Shown here: positions 8,455-17,109 of the stretch, one piece after another
Numbering within the stretch: position 1 is the stretch's first letter
How the letters are laid out: each line of letters starts with the position of its first letter
Assembly (NCBI GenBank): GCA_017454905.1
Contig: JAFTCB010000018.1
Span: 53,214-117,213, forward strand
Direction of reading: 5' to 3'
Length of the DNA stretch: 64,000 bases
From: Bacteroidales bacterium
Lineage (GTDB): Bacteria; Bacteroidota; Bacteroidia; Bacteroidales; UBA932
Notes under the pieces: model-generated
Database searches by the model: none
What the model was told of the DNA's origin: nothing
Seen by the model: the letters and a program-made list of their open reading frames with translations, nothing else
Position numbers and translations under genes: made by a program

Positions 8455-9351
8455 TCAAAAGCTTACGCCCAGTCTCAGCCCGAAGGCCGCCTGCTGGGTC
8501 ACAGGGTTAATGGAAGCAAATTGGTTCTCCGGCATGATCAGGGCCGGCGCCACTTTCAGCGCGATGTCATCGTCCACCTCGAAATTGTGCATGTACGAGA
8601 AGACGTTGGCGTCAATGACCTGCAGAAGATATAGGGCGGCGATGGCCAGGACGGAATAGTCCCGGTAACGCCGGTACACGTTGCGGTAGTAAAGGGCCTG
8701 GTCCGCGGTGATCGGCCCGGTGTAGGTTGTTTCCGAGTCCGTGGCCGCGATGTAGATGGAGCGGAAACGCTGGTAATTGGTGTTGCAGTCCATGTAGTAA
8801 TGGAAGGCAAACGCCATGGCTCCCAGATAGATGGGGAGCTTCCAGTACTCCCGGTTGTAGATCTGTCCCAGGCCGGGGACGAAGATCGAATAGAGGGTTG
8901 CGCGGCCCGGATGGGGGAATTCGCTGGGCCGGTAGTTGATCACACCGTCGAACAGGGTCGCCCAATAGGCGACGCCGGTGCCGATGAAACAATACTTGGC
9001 GGCATTGTGCCGTCCCTGCGTGTTGAAATAGATGCCGGCAGCAAGCGATCCGCCGATGGCGCCATACACGATCGGCAGTTTCCAGAGTTGCTTGTTGTAG
9101 ATCTGGGAGCCGCCGATGATTGCCACGGAACCGGCCGTCATCGTACCGATCTTGATCTCGCTCTCATGGCGGAGGCCGCTGAAATACTCCTTGAATGAGA
9201 AGAGCACGTCCGTCGAATCCTGATCTGCGCTCTTGTCGTCATTGTATTGTTGGGAGAATGCCTCCTCCTTGAACTGGGCTGAAGCGTCCATGCAGAAAAG
9301 AGCGGCGGACAACGCCACTAAAATGCTGCAGATAAGCTTCAGGTGATGCAT
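8455..9351 (-). CDS. DUF5683 domain-containing membrane protein
   Basis: A 298-residue protein with a signal peptide and several short hydrophobic segments containing paired SQIYNKQLWKLP and GQIYNREYWKLP motifs, an internal duplication typical of DUF5683. The family has no established biochemical role but sits next to parB in many Bacteroidetes, which hints at a link between chromosome segregation and envelope. Its ATG overlaps the parB stop by one base (TAATG), and its stop is 2 bp from mltD. Confidence 0.85.
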   Translation of the reverse strand: MHHLKLICSILVALSAALFCMDASAQFKEEAFSQQYNDDKSADQDSTDVLFSFKEYFSGLRHESEIKIGTMTAGSVAIIGGSQIYNKQLWKLPIVYGAIGGSLAAGIYFNTQGRHNAAKYCFIGTGVAYWATLFDGVINYRPSEFPHPGRATLYSIFVPGLGQIYNREYWKLPIYLGAMAFAFHYYMDCNTNYQRFRSIYIAATDSETTYTGPITADQALYYRNVYRRYRDYSVLAIAALYLLQVIDANVFSYMHNFEVDDDIALKVAPALIMPENQFASINPVTQQAAFGLRLGVSF

Positions 9352-10298
9352 TAGAATTCCTTTTCTTCCAGAGCTTTGACAAACTTCTTCACTTCCTCGT
9401 CCGAATCAAAGCGGATGGTCATGATGCCCTTCCCGCCCGAAGTGCGTTTGAGGGAGATATCGTTGGAAAAATACTTCCCGACATGCTCCAGGATACGGTA
9501 ATAATCCTGGGGCAGTTCCTGGGTGGGGCGGGCTGTGCGTACCTTGGCTTTGGCCGCATTCGGATCGACCTGCAGCTTGCGCACGATACCTTCCAGTTCG
9601 CGGACGGACAGGCCGTCGCGGATCACCAGGTCGCAGAGCTGCTCCTGGACCTCCGGAGAATCGACGCCGAGGATGGCCTTGGCGTGACCGGCGCTCAGCA
9701 GTCCGACCTTGATGTCGTGCTGGACCTTGGCGGGGAGTTTCAGCAGGCGGATCGTGTTGGCCACGGTGGCGCGCTTCTTCCCTACCCGCTCTGCGAGGTT
9801 GTCCTGGGTGAGCTGGCATTCCTCGATGAGGCGACGATAGCTGAGGGCGAGCTCGATCGGGTCGAGGTCCTCGCGCTGCACGTTCTCCACGATAGCCATT
9901 TCCAGCATTCCCTGGTCGTTGGCATCCCGGATATAGGCGGGAATCGTGGTCATTCCGGCGAGCCGGCAGGCCTTGTAGCGCCGCTCGCCGCTGATGATCT
10001 GGTACCGGCGCTCCGTGATACGGCGGACCGTGATGGGCTGGATGAGCCCCAGGGTGCGGATGGACGCCGCCAGTTCCTCCAGGGAAGCCTGGTCGAAGGA
10101 CATTCGGGGCTGGAAAGGATTCGGCTCGATCATGTCCACGGGGATCCGGAGGATGTCGGCCGTGTTCTCCTGCCGGCCGCGCGTGCCGACGATTTCCTTG
10201 TTGACATAGCCGACCGGCTGACGCAGCTGGTCAGCATCGGGCACTTCGCCGAGCAGGGCGCTCAGGCCCTTGCCGAGGCCTCGGGGTTCTTTTTTCAT
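9351..10298 (-). CDS. parB: Chromosome partitioning protein ParB
   Basis: A 315-residue DNA-binding CTPase of the ParABS system. It opens with the ParA-interacting GLGKGLSALLG motif, then the ParB/Srx domain (NPFQPRMSFD; GERRYKACRLAG, the CTP-binding GERRxRA box), the helix-turn-helix (QDNLAERVGKKRATVANTIRLLKLP) and a C-terminal dimerisation domain. ATG 10298 overlaps the parA stop (ATGA). The open frame extends 22 residues further upstream but that part is not ParB-like. I saw no canonical parS in the window. Confidence 0.96.
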   Translation of the reverse strand: MKKEPRGLGKGLSALLGEVPDADQLRQPVGYVNKEIVGTRGRQENTADILRIPVDMIEPNPFQPRMSFDQASLEELAASIRTLGLIQPITVRRITERRYQIISGERRYKACRLAGMTTIPAYIRDANDQGMLEMAIVENVQREDLDPIELALSYRRLIEECQLTQDNLAERVGKKRATVANTIRLLKLPAKVQHDIKVGLLSAGHAKAILGVDSPEVQEQLCDLVIRDGLSVRELEGIVRKLQVDPNAAKAKVRTARPTQELPQDYYRILEHVGKYFSNDISLKRTSGGKGIMTIRFDSDEEVKKFVKALEEKEF

Positions 10299-11071
10299 AC
10301 CGTTTCTCCGTTGTGCTCCAGGACTTCCCTCGCCAGGTTGAGGTAGTTGGTGGAGCCGTTGCACATGATGTCATATAGGATGATGGGCTTGCCGTGGGAC
10401 GGCGCCTCGCTCAAGCGGATGTTCCGCTGGATGACCGTTTTGAATACCAGGTCCTTGAAATGGTCGCGCAGTTCGCCCAGCACCTGGGTGTGGACGCGGG
10501 TGCGGCCGTCGAACATCGTGACCACGAAACCTTCGATGGTCAGGTCGGGATTGACGCCGCCCTGCACCAGCCGGATGGTCTGGAGGAGCTTGCCGAGCCC
10601 CTCGAGGGCGAAAAACTCGGGCTGCACGGGGATGATCACCGAATCAGCGGCCGTCAGGGTATTGACCGTGATGAGCCCCAGGGACGGGGAACAGTCGATG
10701 ATGATGTAGTCGTAGTCGTCCCGGATCGGGGCCAGGGCGTTCTTGAGAAGGGATTCGCGGTTGTCCGCTTCCAGCATCTCGATCTCGGCACCCACCAGGT
10801 TGATGTGGGACGGGATCATGTGCAGGCGGGCGATCTCGGTCTGGATCAGGGCGTCGGCGATGTCGATCCGGCCGATCATCACTTCGTACAAGGTACGCTG
10901 CTGGTCGTTGTCCGGGGCGAAATTGAGTCCTGAAGTCGTGTTGGCCTGCGGGTCAGCGTCGATGATCAGCACTTTCTTCTCCAGAACGGCCAGAGACGCC
11001 GCCAGGTTGATGGCGGTGGTGGTCTTTCCGACTCCTCCTTTCTGGTTGGCGATTGCGATGACTTTTCCCAT
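10295..11071 (-). CDS. parA: Chromosome partitioning ATPase ParA (Soj)
   Basis: A 258-residue P-loop ATPase. The deviant Walker A motif is KGGVGKTTT (residues 11-19), Walker A' IIDADPQANTTSG, and Walker B YIIIDCSPSLG. It drives ParB-parS origin segregation. It is first in the operon with a -7 box TAAATTTG 23 bp upstream, and it is divergent from the lipid kinase gene. Confidence 0.97.
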   Translation of the reverse strand: MGKVIAIANQKGGVGKTTTAINLAASLAVLEKKVLIIDADPQANTTSGLNFAPDNDQQRTLYEVMIGRIDIADALIQTEIARLHMIPSHINLVGAEIEMLEADNRESLLKNALAPIRDDYDYIIIDCSPSLGLITVNTLTAADSVIIPVQPEFFALEGLGKLLQTIRLVQGGVNPDLTIEGFVVTMFDGRTRVHTQVLGELRDHFKDLVFKTVIQRNIRLSEAPSHGKPIILYDIMCNGSTNYLNLAREVLEHNGETV

Positions 11072-11093
11072 AATCCTAATTGTGCTAGAAATG

Positions 11094-11101
11094 CAAATTT
11101 A
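11094..11101 (-). promoter_or_regulatory. -7 box of the parA operon
   Basis: Perfect TAAATTTG (minus strand) 23 bp before the parA ATG. No convincing -33 TTTG is present. Confidence 0.5.
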
Positions 11102-11113
11102 GCAAATTATTCC

Positions 11114-11121
11114 TATATTCG
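11114..11121 (+). promoter_or_regulatory. -7 box of the lipid kinase gene, nearly leaderless
   Basis: TATATTCG ends four bases before the ATG at 11126, so transcription would start at or next to the start codon. No -33 box is evident. Confidence 0.4.
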
Positions 11122-11125
11122 CGGT

Positions 11126-12076
11126 ATGTCCGAGACAAAAACCGATTGGTATTTCATTGTTAATCCGCGGGCGGGATCCGGCAAAACCATGTCCGAATGG
11201 GTGCCGGCCGAGCATCTCCTTGAAGAACGCGGTATTCCCTACGTCACAGCGATGACGGATCATAAGAAACATGCGGTCGAACTGGCCCGGGAAGCAGCCG
11301 AAGCCGGATACCGGCGGATCGCCGCCGTGGGCGGAGACGGCTCCCTGCATGAGGTGCTGGGCGGGATCTGCAACTGGTGTGCGGAGACCGGTACGCCCAC
11401 CGAGGAGTTCTGCCTGGCCGTCATCCCCATCGGCTCCGGCAACGACTGGATCAAGGCCTGCCGGGTCCCGGACAATGTCGAACAGGCCATCGGCCTGCTG
11501 GCGACGGAGTCCTTCGGCTGGATGGACATCGTCCGCGGAACGACGGGCGACGGCCGCACGGTCTGGATGGCCAACTGCGGCGGCATCGGTTTCGATTCGC
11601 ACGTGTGCGAGCGCGTGAACCGGCAGAAAGAGCGCGGCATGCGCGGCAAGATGATCTATCTGGACGCCCTGCGCTATACGATCTTCCACCTCAAGCCGAT
11701 TTCCCTGCTCGTCCGGGCGGACGGAAAGGAGGTTTTCAGCGGCGAAGCTTATTCGCTTGCGGCCGGCAACGGCCCCTACTCCGGCGGCGGGATGCGCCAG
11801 GTGCCGCTGGCGGCCAACGATGACGGCCTGCTGGACTATATGATCGTGCCGAAGGCAAAACTGAGCACCCTGGTCCCGGAAGTGCCCCGCCTGTTCGCGG
11901 GCACGGTCCACGAGTCATCGCTCATCCTGAGCGGACGCTGCCGCATCCTGGAAATCGCTCCGCTGGACGAGGCGTCCGCGGACATCATCGAGTTCGACGG
12001 GGAAATCGAAGGACGCTTACCCCTCACGCTGGAACTCCCCGGCGCGCGGATCCGCGTCCTGCGCGGCAGGGCCTGA
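11126..12076 (+). CDS. Diacylglycerol kinase family lipid kinase (YegS/DgkB type)
   Basis: A 316-residue soluble kinase expected to phosphorylate diacylglycerol or a related lipid with ATP. Motifs: FIVNPRAGSGK at the N-terminus, the catalytic nucleotide-binding GGDGSLHEV near residue 73, and IPIGSGNDW. The second domain is the beta-sandwich of this fold (MANCGGIGFD, AGNGPYSGGG). Its stop abuts the convergent obgE stop with no gap. Confidence 0.88.
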   Translation: MSETKTDWYFIVNPRAGSGKTMSEWVPAEHLLEERGIPYVTAMTDHKKHAVELAREAAEAGYRRIAAVGGDGSLHEVLGGICNWCAETGTPTEEFCLAVIPIGSGNDWIKACRVPDNVEQAIGLLATESFGWMDIVRGTTGDGRTVWMANCGGIGFDSHVCERVNRQKERGMRGKMIYLDALRYTIFHLKPISLLVRADGKEVFSGEAYSLAAGNGPYSGGGMRQVPLAANDDGLLDYMIVPKAKLSTLVPEVPRLFAGTVHESSLILSGRCRILEIAPLDEASADIIEFDGEIEGRLPLTLELPGARIRVLRGRA

Positions 12077-13069
12077 TCAGGCTTGCAGCGCTTTCCAGAG
12101 GGCATCCTTGAGCTGCTGGAGCCCCTCTCCCGTACTGGAAGAGATAAACACGCAGGGAATCTTGCGCGGTAGGTGCGGCTTGATCATTTTTTCCAGTTCG
12201 GCATCGATCAGGTCGCATTTCGTGATGGCAAGGACCCGCTGCTTGGTCAGCAGTTCGGAATTGTACTGCTTGAGCTCGGCGAGCAGGGTCTTGTAAGCGC
12301 CGGCGATGTCTTCCTCCTCCACGCTCACCATGAAAAGCAGCACGGAGTTGCGCTCGATGTGGCGCAGGAAGCGTATGCCGATGCCCTTGCCCTCGTGGGC
12401 ACCCTCGATGATGCCGGGGATGTCCGCCATCACGAAGGATTTGTCGTCGTAGTAGCGGACGATGCCGAGGTTCGGTTCCAGCGTGGTGAAGGCGTAGGAT
12501 GCAATCTTGGGCTTCGCGGCCGTAATGGTGGCCAGGAGCGTCGATTTCCCGGCGTTCGGGAATCCGACCAGGCCCACGTCGGCGAGCAGCTTGAGTTCGA
12601 GGATATAGACGCCTTCCTCCCCTTCCTCGCCCGGCTGGGCGAAACGGGGCGTCTGGAGGGTGGCCGTCTTGAAGTTGTTGTTGCCCAGGCCCCCTTTGCC
12701 GCCGCGGCAGATGATGCGCTCCTCCCCGGCTTCCATCATCTCGAAGAGGACCTCGTCCGTCTCCGCATTCTTGGCCACGGTGCCGATCGGGACGTCCAGA
12801 TAGATGTCCTCCCCGTTCTTGCCCGTACGCAGGTCACTGCCGCCCTTCTCTCCGTCCTCGGCGTGGATATGCTTGCGGTACTTCAGGTGGATCAGCGTCC
12901 AGAACTGCGGATTGGCCCGCAGGATGATGTGCCCGCCGCGTCCGCCGTCGCCGCCGTCCGGTCCCCCTTTGGGGACGTACTTGGCGCGGTGCAGGTGCGC
13001 ACTCCCCGCCCCTCCGTGTCCGGAGGCGCAGTAGATCTTGACGTAGTCTATGAAATTGCTTTCTGCCAT
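12077..13069 (-). CDS. obgE: GTPase ObgE/CgtA
   Basis: A 330-residue essential GTPase in ribosome assembly and stress signalling. The Gly-rich Obg fold spans about residues 1-158 (ASGHGGAGSAHLHRAKYVPKGG start, GGKGGLGNNNF), followed by the G domain: G1 GFPNAGKST, G3 DIPGIIEGAHEGKG, G4 TKCD, G5 SSSTGEG. ATG 13069 gives the canonical MAESNFIDYVKI N-terminus; the frame is open further upstream but that would overlap the neighbouring gene. A -7 box lies at 13090-13097. Confidence 0.97.
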   Translation of the reverse strand: MAESNFIDYVKIYCASGHGGAGSAHLHRAKYVPKGGPDGGDGGRGGHIILRANPQFWTLIHLKYRKHIHAEDGEKGGSDLRTGKNGEDIYLDVPIGTVAKNAETDEVLFEMMEAGEERIICRGGKGGLGNNNFKTATLQTPRFAQPGEEGEEGVYILELKLLADVGLVGFPNAGKSTLLATITAAKPKIASYAFTTLEPNLGIVRYYDDKSFVMADIPGIIEGAHEGKGIGIRFLRHIERNSVLLFMVSVEEEDIAGAYKTLLAELKQYNSELLTKQRVLAITKCDLIDAELEKMIKPHLPRKIPCVFISSSTGEGLQQLKDALWKALQA

Positions 13070-13089
13070 GGCTTGCTTGCGTTTGTCGG

Positions 13090-13097
13090 CAAAGATA
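13090..13097 (-). promoter_or_regulatory. -7 box of obgE
   Basis: Perfect TATCTTTG on the minus strand, 20 bp before the obgE ATG. No clear -33 box. Confidence 0.5.
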
Positions 13098-13115
13098 AGA
13101 CAAAAATCGGAAACC

Positions 13116-14549
13116 TTATCGGGCGCGTGCCAGGGGCTCGCCCATCGCGGAGGCGTCCCGGCTGCCGTCGGCACTCAGGTCAAAGACCATGAATTCCGGC
13201 GCCGCCGGCGAATAGGCCTTCCAGCCGAGTCCCGGATCCCCCGTCTTCGCGAAATTGGTCCAGCAGCCCACGACATGCTCCGCCAAGTCCCAGTCGGCCT
13301 GCGTGAACGGCCGGTCGCTGTGCTCGAGTGACTTGAACATGAACCACAGCTCCGAGGAATGGAAGGCGCCCTTCATGTCGTGCGAGCCGGCCTCGTCGTC
13401 CGGCAGGGCGTGTGCGAACTGATAGGCGTAGACGGGCTTGCCGGCGGCGTTGCGCAGCTCGCAGAAACGGCGGATGCCTGCTTCGGGATTGCCCATGTCG
13501 TCGCGCGTATAGCCGATCATATAGGGGATGTCCTTGATGCGTCCTCCCGTGGCGGCCGCATCGAAACTCTCCGTGGACACATACCCGTCCACGATCGGAG
13601 AGATCCGGAAACGGACGCCCGTCTCCGCCGCATAGCGGTCCGCCAGGCCGAAGACATCCTCCGTGGAGGCGGCGCGCATCTTCTCGAGCGTGTCGTAGCC
13701 CGCCCAGTCGAACACGGTCTTGCAGGCGTCGCCGATAACGGTCAGCTGCGATACGGCCGGCTGTGCGGGTGCGGGGACGGCTGCGGGCAGTGCGTTCACG
13801 CCTCCCCCGCTCTGGATGATCGCCTTCTTGATGATTCCTTCGGTGAGCGGTGAGCTGACGAGCGTCTTCACACTGCCGGCGCCGGCGCTCTGGCCGAGGA
13901 TGGTGATGTTGTCGGGATCGCCGCCGAAAGCCGCGATGTTCTTATGGATCCACTTGAGGGCTGCAATCTGGTCCAGGATGCCGTAGTTGCCGGACACGTG
14001 GTGCGGGCTCTCCCCGGTCAAGAGCGGGTGTGCCAGGAATCCGAAGATCCCGAGCCGGTAGTTGATGGTGACGAGGACCACGCCCTTTTCCGCCCAGACT
14101 TTGCCGTCGAATTCGGGCTCATAGCCCCATCCGCCCGTGTAGGCGCCACCGTGGATCCACATGGCCACGGGGAGTTTCTTGTCCGGCTTGCCGGGCGCCG
14201 GTGTCCATACGTTCAGGTAGAGACAGTCCTCGCTGAACTCCGGATCCTCCCGGTAGAATTCGCTGGTCCAGGGATTGGACGAATCGTGCGGCGCCTGCAT
14301 GGCGCCGGGACCGAAGGTGTCGGCTATGCGGATGCCCTCCCAGGGCACGACCGGCTGGGGCTCCTTCCAGCGCAGCTCCCCGACGGGCGGAGCGGCGAAC
14401 GGAATGCCCTTATAGACATAAACACCCGGTACGGAGGCCTCTACGCCTTGGATCTTGCCGCCTTCGATGTCCAGGACTGGGTTGGCCGGGGTGCAGGCCG
14501 TCAGGGCGAAACCCAGCAGGACGGCTGCGAAATAAGATGGAGTGCGCAT
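13116..14549 (-). CDS. Type B carboxylesterase lipoprotein
   Basis: A 477-residue alpha/beta hydrolase of the carboxylesterase B (PnbA-like) family, which hydrolyses carboxylic esters. The N-terminus ends in a lipobox (FALTAC), so it is probably a lipoprotein. Landmarks: VYKGIPFAAPPVGELRWKEP, EDCLYLNVWTP, oxyanion loop WIHGGAYTGGWG, nucleophile Ser in GQSAGAGS, and His in GAFHSSELWFMF. The acidic member appears as YTRDDMGNPEAG. It is slightly shorter than the ~500 residues usual for the family. It starts 24 bp after the PagL-like gene and may share its transcript. Confidence 0.88.
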   Translation of the reverse strand: MRTPSYFAAVLLGFALTACTPANPVLDIEGGKIQGVEASVPGVYVYKGIPFAAPPVGELRWKEPQPVVPWEGIRIADTFGPGAMQAPHDSSNPWTSEFYREDPEFSEDCLYLNVWTPAPGKPDKKLPVAMWIHGGAYTGGWGYEPEFDGKVWAEKGVVLVTINYRLGIFGFLAHPLLTGESPHHVSGNYGILDQIAALKWIHKNIAAFGGDPDNITILGQSAGAGSVKTLVSSPLTEGIIKKAIIQSGGGVNALPAAVPAPAQPAVSQLTVIGDACKTVFDWAGYDTLEKMRAASTEDVFGLADRYAAETGVRFRISPIVDGYVSTESFDAAATGGRIKDIPYMIGYTRDDMGNPEAGIRRFCELRNAAGKPVYAYQFAHALPDDEAGSHDMKGAFHSSELWFMFKSLEHSDRPFTQADWDLAEHVVGCWTNFAKTGDPGLGWKAYSPAAPEFMVFDLSADGSRDASAMGEPLARAR

Positions 14550-14573
14550 GGTATAAACGTTTTTTGCTTAGAT

Positions 14574-15788
14574 TCAGAAATTGTATCCCAGGGACCACTC
14601 CAGGCAGTAGGAGCGGTCAAACTGGTGTGCGCGCATGTCCAGACCGGCAAAAAGGCCGCCGGCCCTGCGGAAATGGTACCGGAGGCCGATCTTCTCATAT
14701 AGGACGCCGGTGTCTTCCGTCATCCCGCTGCGCTTGTAGAGATAGGCCCCGAAAACGACGTGGAAAGAGAGTTTCCGGTACCAGAACTCCTGCGTCAGGT
14801 AGAGGCCCAGGCGCAGCGGCGAATAGCCGCGGGGATCTTCCTTGCCGGTGAGGACGCGGTCTGTCCAGGCATAATTGTTGGCGGCATAGTCCGCCTGGAA
14901 GCCCAGGCCGCCGGCAAACAGCGGCGCATAGCGCCAGACCGCCTCGACACCTGCCGTGGCGCGCAGCCGGGCCGGAGCGGGGGCCTTTCCGACAGCCGGA
15001 CCTCCGGCGGCGATAACGGCCTCCATCTCGACCGGGCAACTGTGCACGCCTGCGGCTGCGAATACGTTCCAGCTGAGACCCTTGCGGTATTCGGGCCGCT
15101 CCTCTTCCTTTCTCTGTCCCCGCACGATGAACTGCGTCGGCGCAAAATAGCGTCGGACACCTGCGCCCAGCGAAACCTCGTTGATGCCCAGGTTGGGCGC
15201 GCGGAGCATCCCGTTGGAATGGTGGGTCAGATATACCCCTGCCTGCAGGGACCACTGCGGCGTGATCAGCCATTCGGCGCGCAGCCCCGTCCCGATCAAG
15301 GCAAATACTTTCGAGCCGATGTATCGGTTGTATGGATTCGTATGGTAGTCGTAGGTCCGGCCGCTGAAGGCGAGGCCCAACTCCAGCAGCGGACCGAAGC
15401 GGAAAGAGCGGGTGCGCAGGAGATCGAATTCGGTCCAGCCGTACAGGTTCAGGATATCTCCGAGCCGGGAGTCATTCTTGAAGTCGAGCCCGCCCATCCG
15501 TGCGTAGGAAAATCCGAGACCGTAGCCCGGGTTGTTCCAGGCCCGGTCGAATGCGTCCCGGTCTCCGTTCCAGCCGACGGTGGCGCCGTAAATGCCGTAA
15601 TTATAGCTTCCGAGCAGTTGGTCGTAGATGCCGTGCCCGTCCAGAATATGGCTGAAGCGCCCCTGCACACCGACATTCTGCACCTTGTCCGGAGTTTGTG
15701 CAGAAGCGGTCATGCCGCCGGAAAGCAAGCCGGCGACAAGGATGAGGGCAATCTTGACATAGCAGCCGATGTAAGCGTTCTCAAACAT
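14574..15788 (-). CDS. PagL/acyloxyacyl hydrolase-type lipid A 3-O-deacylase-like barrel protein
   Basis: A 404-residue outer-membrane barrel: signal sequence (ALILVAGLLSGGMTASA), repeated amphipathic strands and a terminal aromatic (LGYNF). The motif THHSNG near residue 200 matches the His-x-Ser/HSN active site of the PagL family, which removes a 3-O acyl chain from lipid A in the outer membrane. It is about twice PagL's length, like other Bacteroidetes acyloxyacyl-hydrolase members. The start is taken at ATG 15788; an in-frame codon at 15848 lies at the -7 box and is unlikely. Confidence 0.68.
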   Translation of the reverse strand: MFENAYIGCYVKIALILVAGLLSGGMTASAQTPDKVQNVGVQGRFSHILDGHGIYDQLLGSYNYGIYGATVGWNGDRDAFDRAWNNPGYGLGFSYARMGGLDFKNDSRLGDILNLYGWTEFDLLRTRSFRFGPLLELGLAFSGRTYDYHTNPYNRYIGSKVFALIGTGLRAEWLITPQWSLQAGVYLTHHSNGMLRAPNLGINEVSLGAGVRRYFAPTQFIVRGQRKEEERPEYRKGLSWNVFAAAGVHSCPVEMEAVIAAGGPAVGKAPAPARLRATAGVEAVWRYAPLFAGGLGFQADYAANNYAWTDRVLTGKEDPRGYSPLRLGLYLTQEFWYRKLSFHVVFGAYLYKRSGMTEDTGVLYEKIGLRYHFRRAGGLFAGLDMRAHQFDRSYCLEWSLGYNF

Positions 15789-15845
15789 AGCGTATAGCCG
15801 TTTCGGGATGCGGGCGGCTCCGGGTCGAAGCCGGGTATCAATACG

Positions 15846-15853
15846 CAAAGGTA
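15846..15853 (-). promoter_or_regulatory. -7 box of the PagL-like gene
   Basis: Perfect TACCTTTG on the minus strand about 58 bp before ATG 15788. No clear -33 TTTG at the expected distance (TTAG is present). Confidence 0.45.
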
Positions 15854-15876
15854 GGTATTAATATTGAATTAGCTAA

Positions 15877-17025
15877 TTACAGAAGACCGACCAGCAGGAA
15901 AAGGAAATGCGCGATGATGCCCGCGCAAAGGCCGGCGATGGCGTGGGCGCCGAGGGCCTTGGAGATGGCCTTGCGGTAGCCGAGCGTATCGAGCATGGCG
16001 GTGTGGGTGGACAGGAAGCCGCTCCAGCACATGCCGATGGCCGTGAAAACGGCGATGGCGTTGCCGTCGAGGATGCCCGCGTCGCGGAAGGTGGGCAGCA
16101 GGCCGAGCGATGCGCCTACAGAACCCAGGGCCGTCATCGGGAAAGCAATCAGCCGCATGTCGCGGAAGCCGAACAGCCATTCGAAGATCCAATGGATTTT
16201 CTCTGCCAGCCACGGCAGGACCGGCACGCCCTGGTTGGCGGCTCCGGTGTAGCCTTCCGGACCGGCGCCGAAGGTCAGCAGGATGACCATCGTGGTGATG
16301 ATCAGCACGCCGGGAATGATGGCGAGGCCGAGTTCCACGCCGTTCTTGCCACCGTCCAGGATGGCGTTCAGGAAGCGCATGAACACGCCGTCCTTCTTGG
16401 GGGCCGTGCGCTCCTCGAAGACCGTCCCCAGATCTGTCTGCTGCACGGGTGCGTCCAGCTCGGGATAGGCCTTCAGGCACATCCGCTGCATCAGCCGGGT
16501 GGAGATGACGGAGCCGCAGGCGGCCCCGAACAAGCCCACGAAGGCACCGGAGGCCTGGCCGAAACTGATCATCGTGACCATGACCACGAAGCCCATGCCG
16601 AAGGCGGTGCCGAAATTGGTCAGGGACAGCAGCTGGTATTTCCGGAAATACGAGGAAAATGTCTTGTCTTTCGCGAAGGCGATGATGGCGGGATTGTCGG
16701 AGAGAAAGGTCATCAGCGCCCCGAGTGCAGCGATGCCGGGCAGGTTGTAGACCGGCTTCATCAGCGGCCGGAGGATCCGCTCCATCAGGGCCACGACGCC
16801 GAACTCGGACAGCAGCTTGGACAGCGCCCCCGTCAGCACCGTGATGCCCATCAGGTAAAAGACCGTGTTGAGCAGCAGGTTGTGCGCCGTATTCATGATG
16901 GTGTTCAGCAGGTTGCTGCTGCCCATCCGGGCGCCGAGAACGGCAAAAACTGAAATGAGAAGGATCAGGAAAACGATTGCCTCGACCGTAGAGCGGCGGA
17001 GTGCAGAAACTGGGCGTGAAGCCAT
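15877..17025 (-). CDS. Nucleoside-recognition/Gate-type membrane protein (CD0519/CD1768-like)
   Basis: A polytopic inner-membrane protein of 382 residues with about ten hydrophobic segments and two Gate-like halves (ALGALMTFLSDNPAIIAFA; MCWSGFLSTHTAMLD). The family resembles transporters but its substrate is not established. ATG 17025 is chosen: a longer frame would start at 17067, which falls inside a good promoter (17067-17096). It follows an NhaC-type antiporter on the same strand but has its own promoter. Confidence 0.72.
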   Translation of the reverse strand: MASRPVSALRRSTVEAIVFLILLISVFAVLGARMGSSNLLNTIMNTAHNLLLNTVFYLMGITVLTGALSKLLSEFGVVALMERILRPLMKPVYNLPGIAALGALMTFLSDNPAIIAFAKDKTFSSYFRKYQLLSLTNFGTAFGMGFVVMVTMISFGQASGAFVGLFGAACGSVISTRLMQRMCLKAYPELDAPVQQTDLGTVFEERTAPKKDGVFMRFLNAILDGGKNGVELGLAIIPGVLIITTMVILLTFGAGPEGYTGAANQGVPVLPWLAEKIHWIFEWLFGFRDMRLIAFPMTALGSVGASLGLLPTFRDAGILDGNAIAVFTAIGMCWSGFLSTHTAMLDTLGYRKAISKALGAHAIAGLCAGIIAHFLFLLVGLL

Positions 17026-17066
17026 GGTTTTAGTCAGAATAGAATCATTATCAATATGTGGCAGCA

Positions 17067-17096
17067 CAAAGATAGCGATTCTTTTCGAGTTCCCAA
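17067..17096 (-). promoter_or_regulatory. Promoter of the Gate-type membrane protein gene
   Basis: On the minus strand TTG (17096-17094), 19 bp, then perfect TATCTTTG (17074-17067). It fixes the downstream start at ATG 17025. Confidence 0.65.
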
Positions 17097-17109
17097 CCGG
17101 TTTCCGGCT

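Noticed and set aside
10295-11126. Search for a parS site (TGTTTCACGTGAAACA-like) near parAB.
   Set aside because: No match seen near parAB or elsewhere on reading; the partial GTTTCACGG at about 49236 lies in argH and is not a palindrome.
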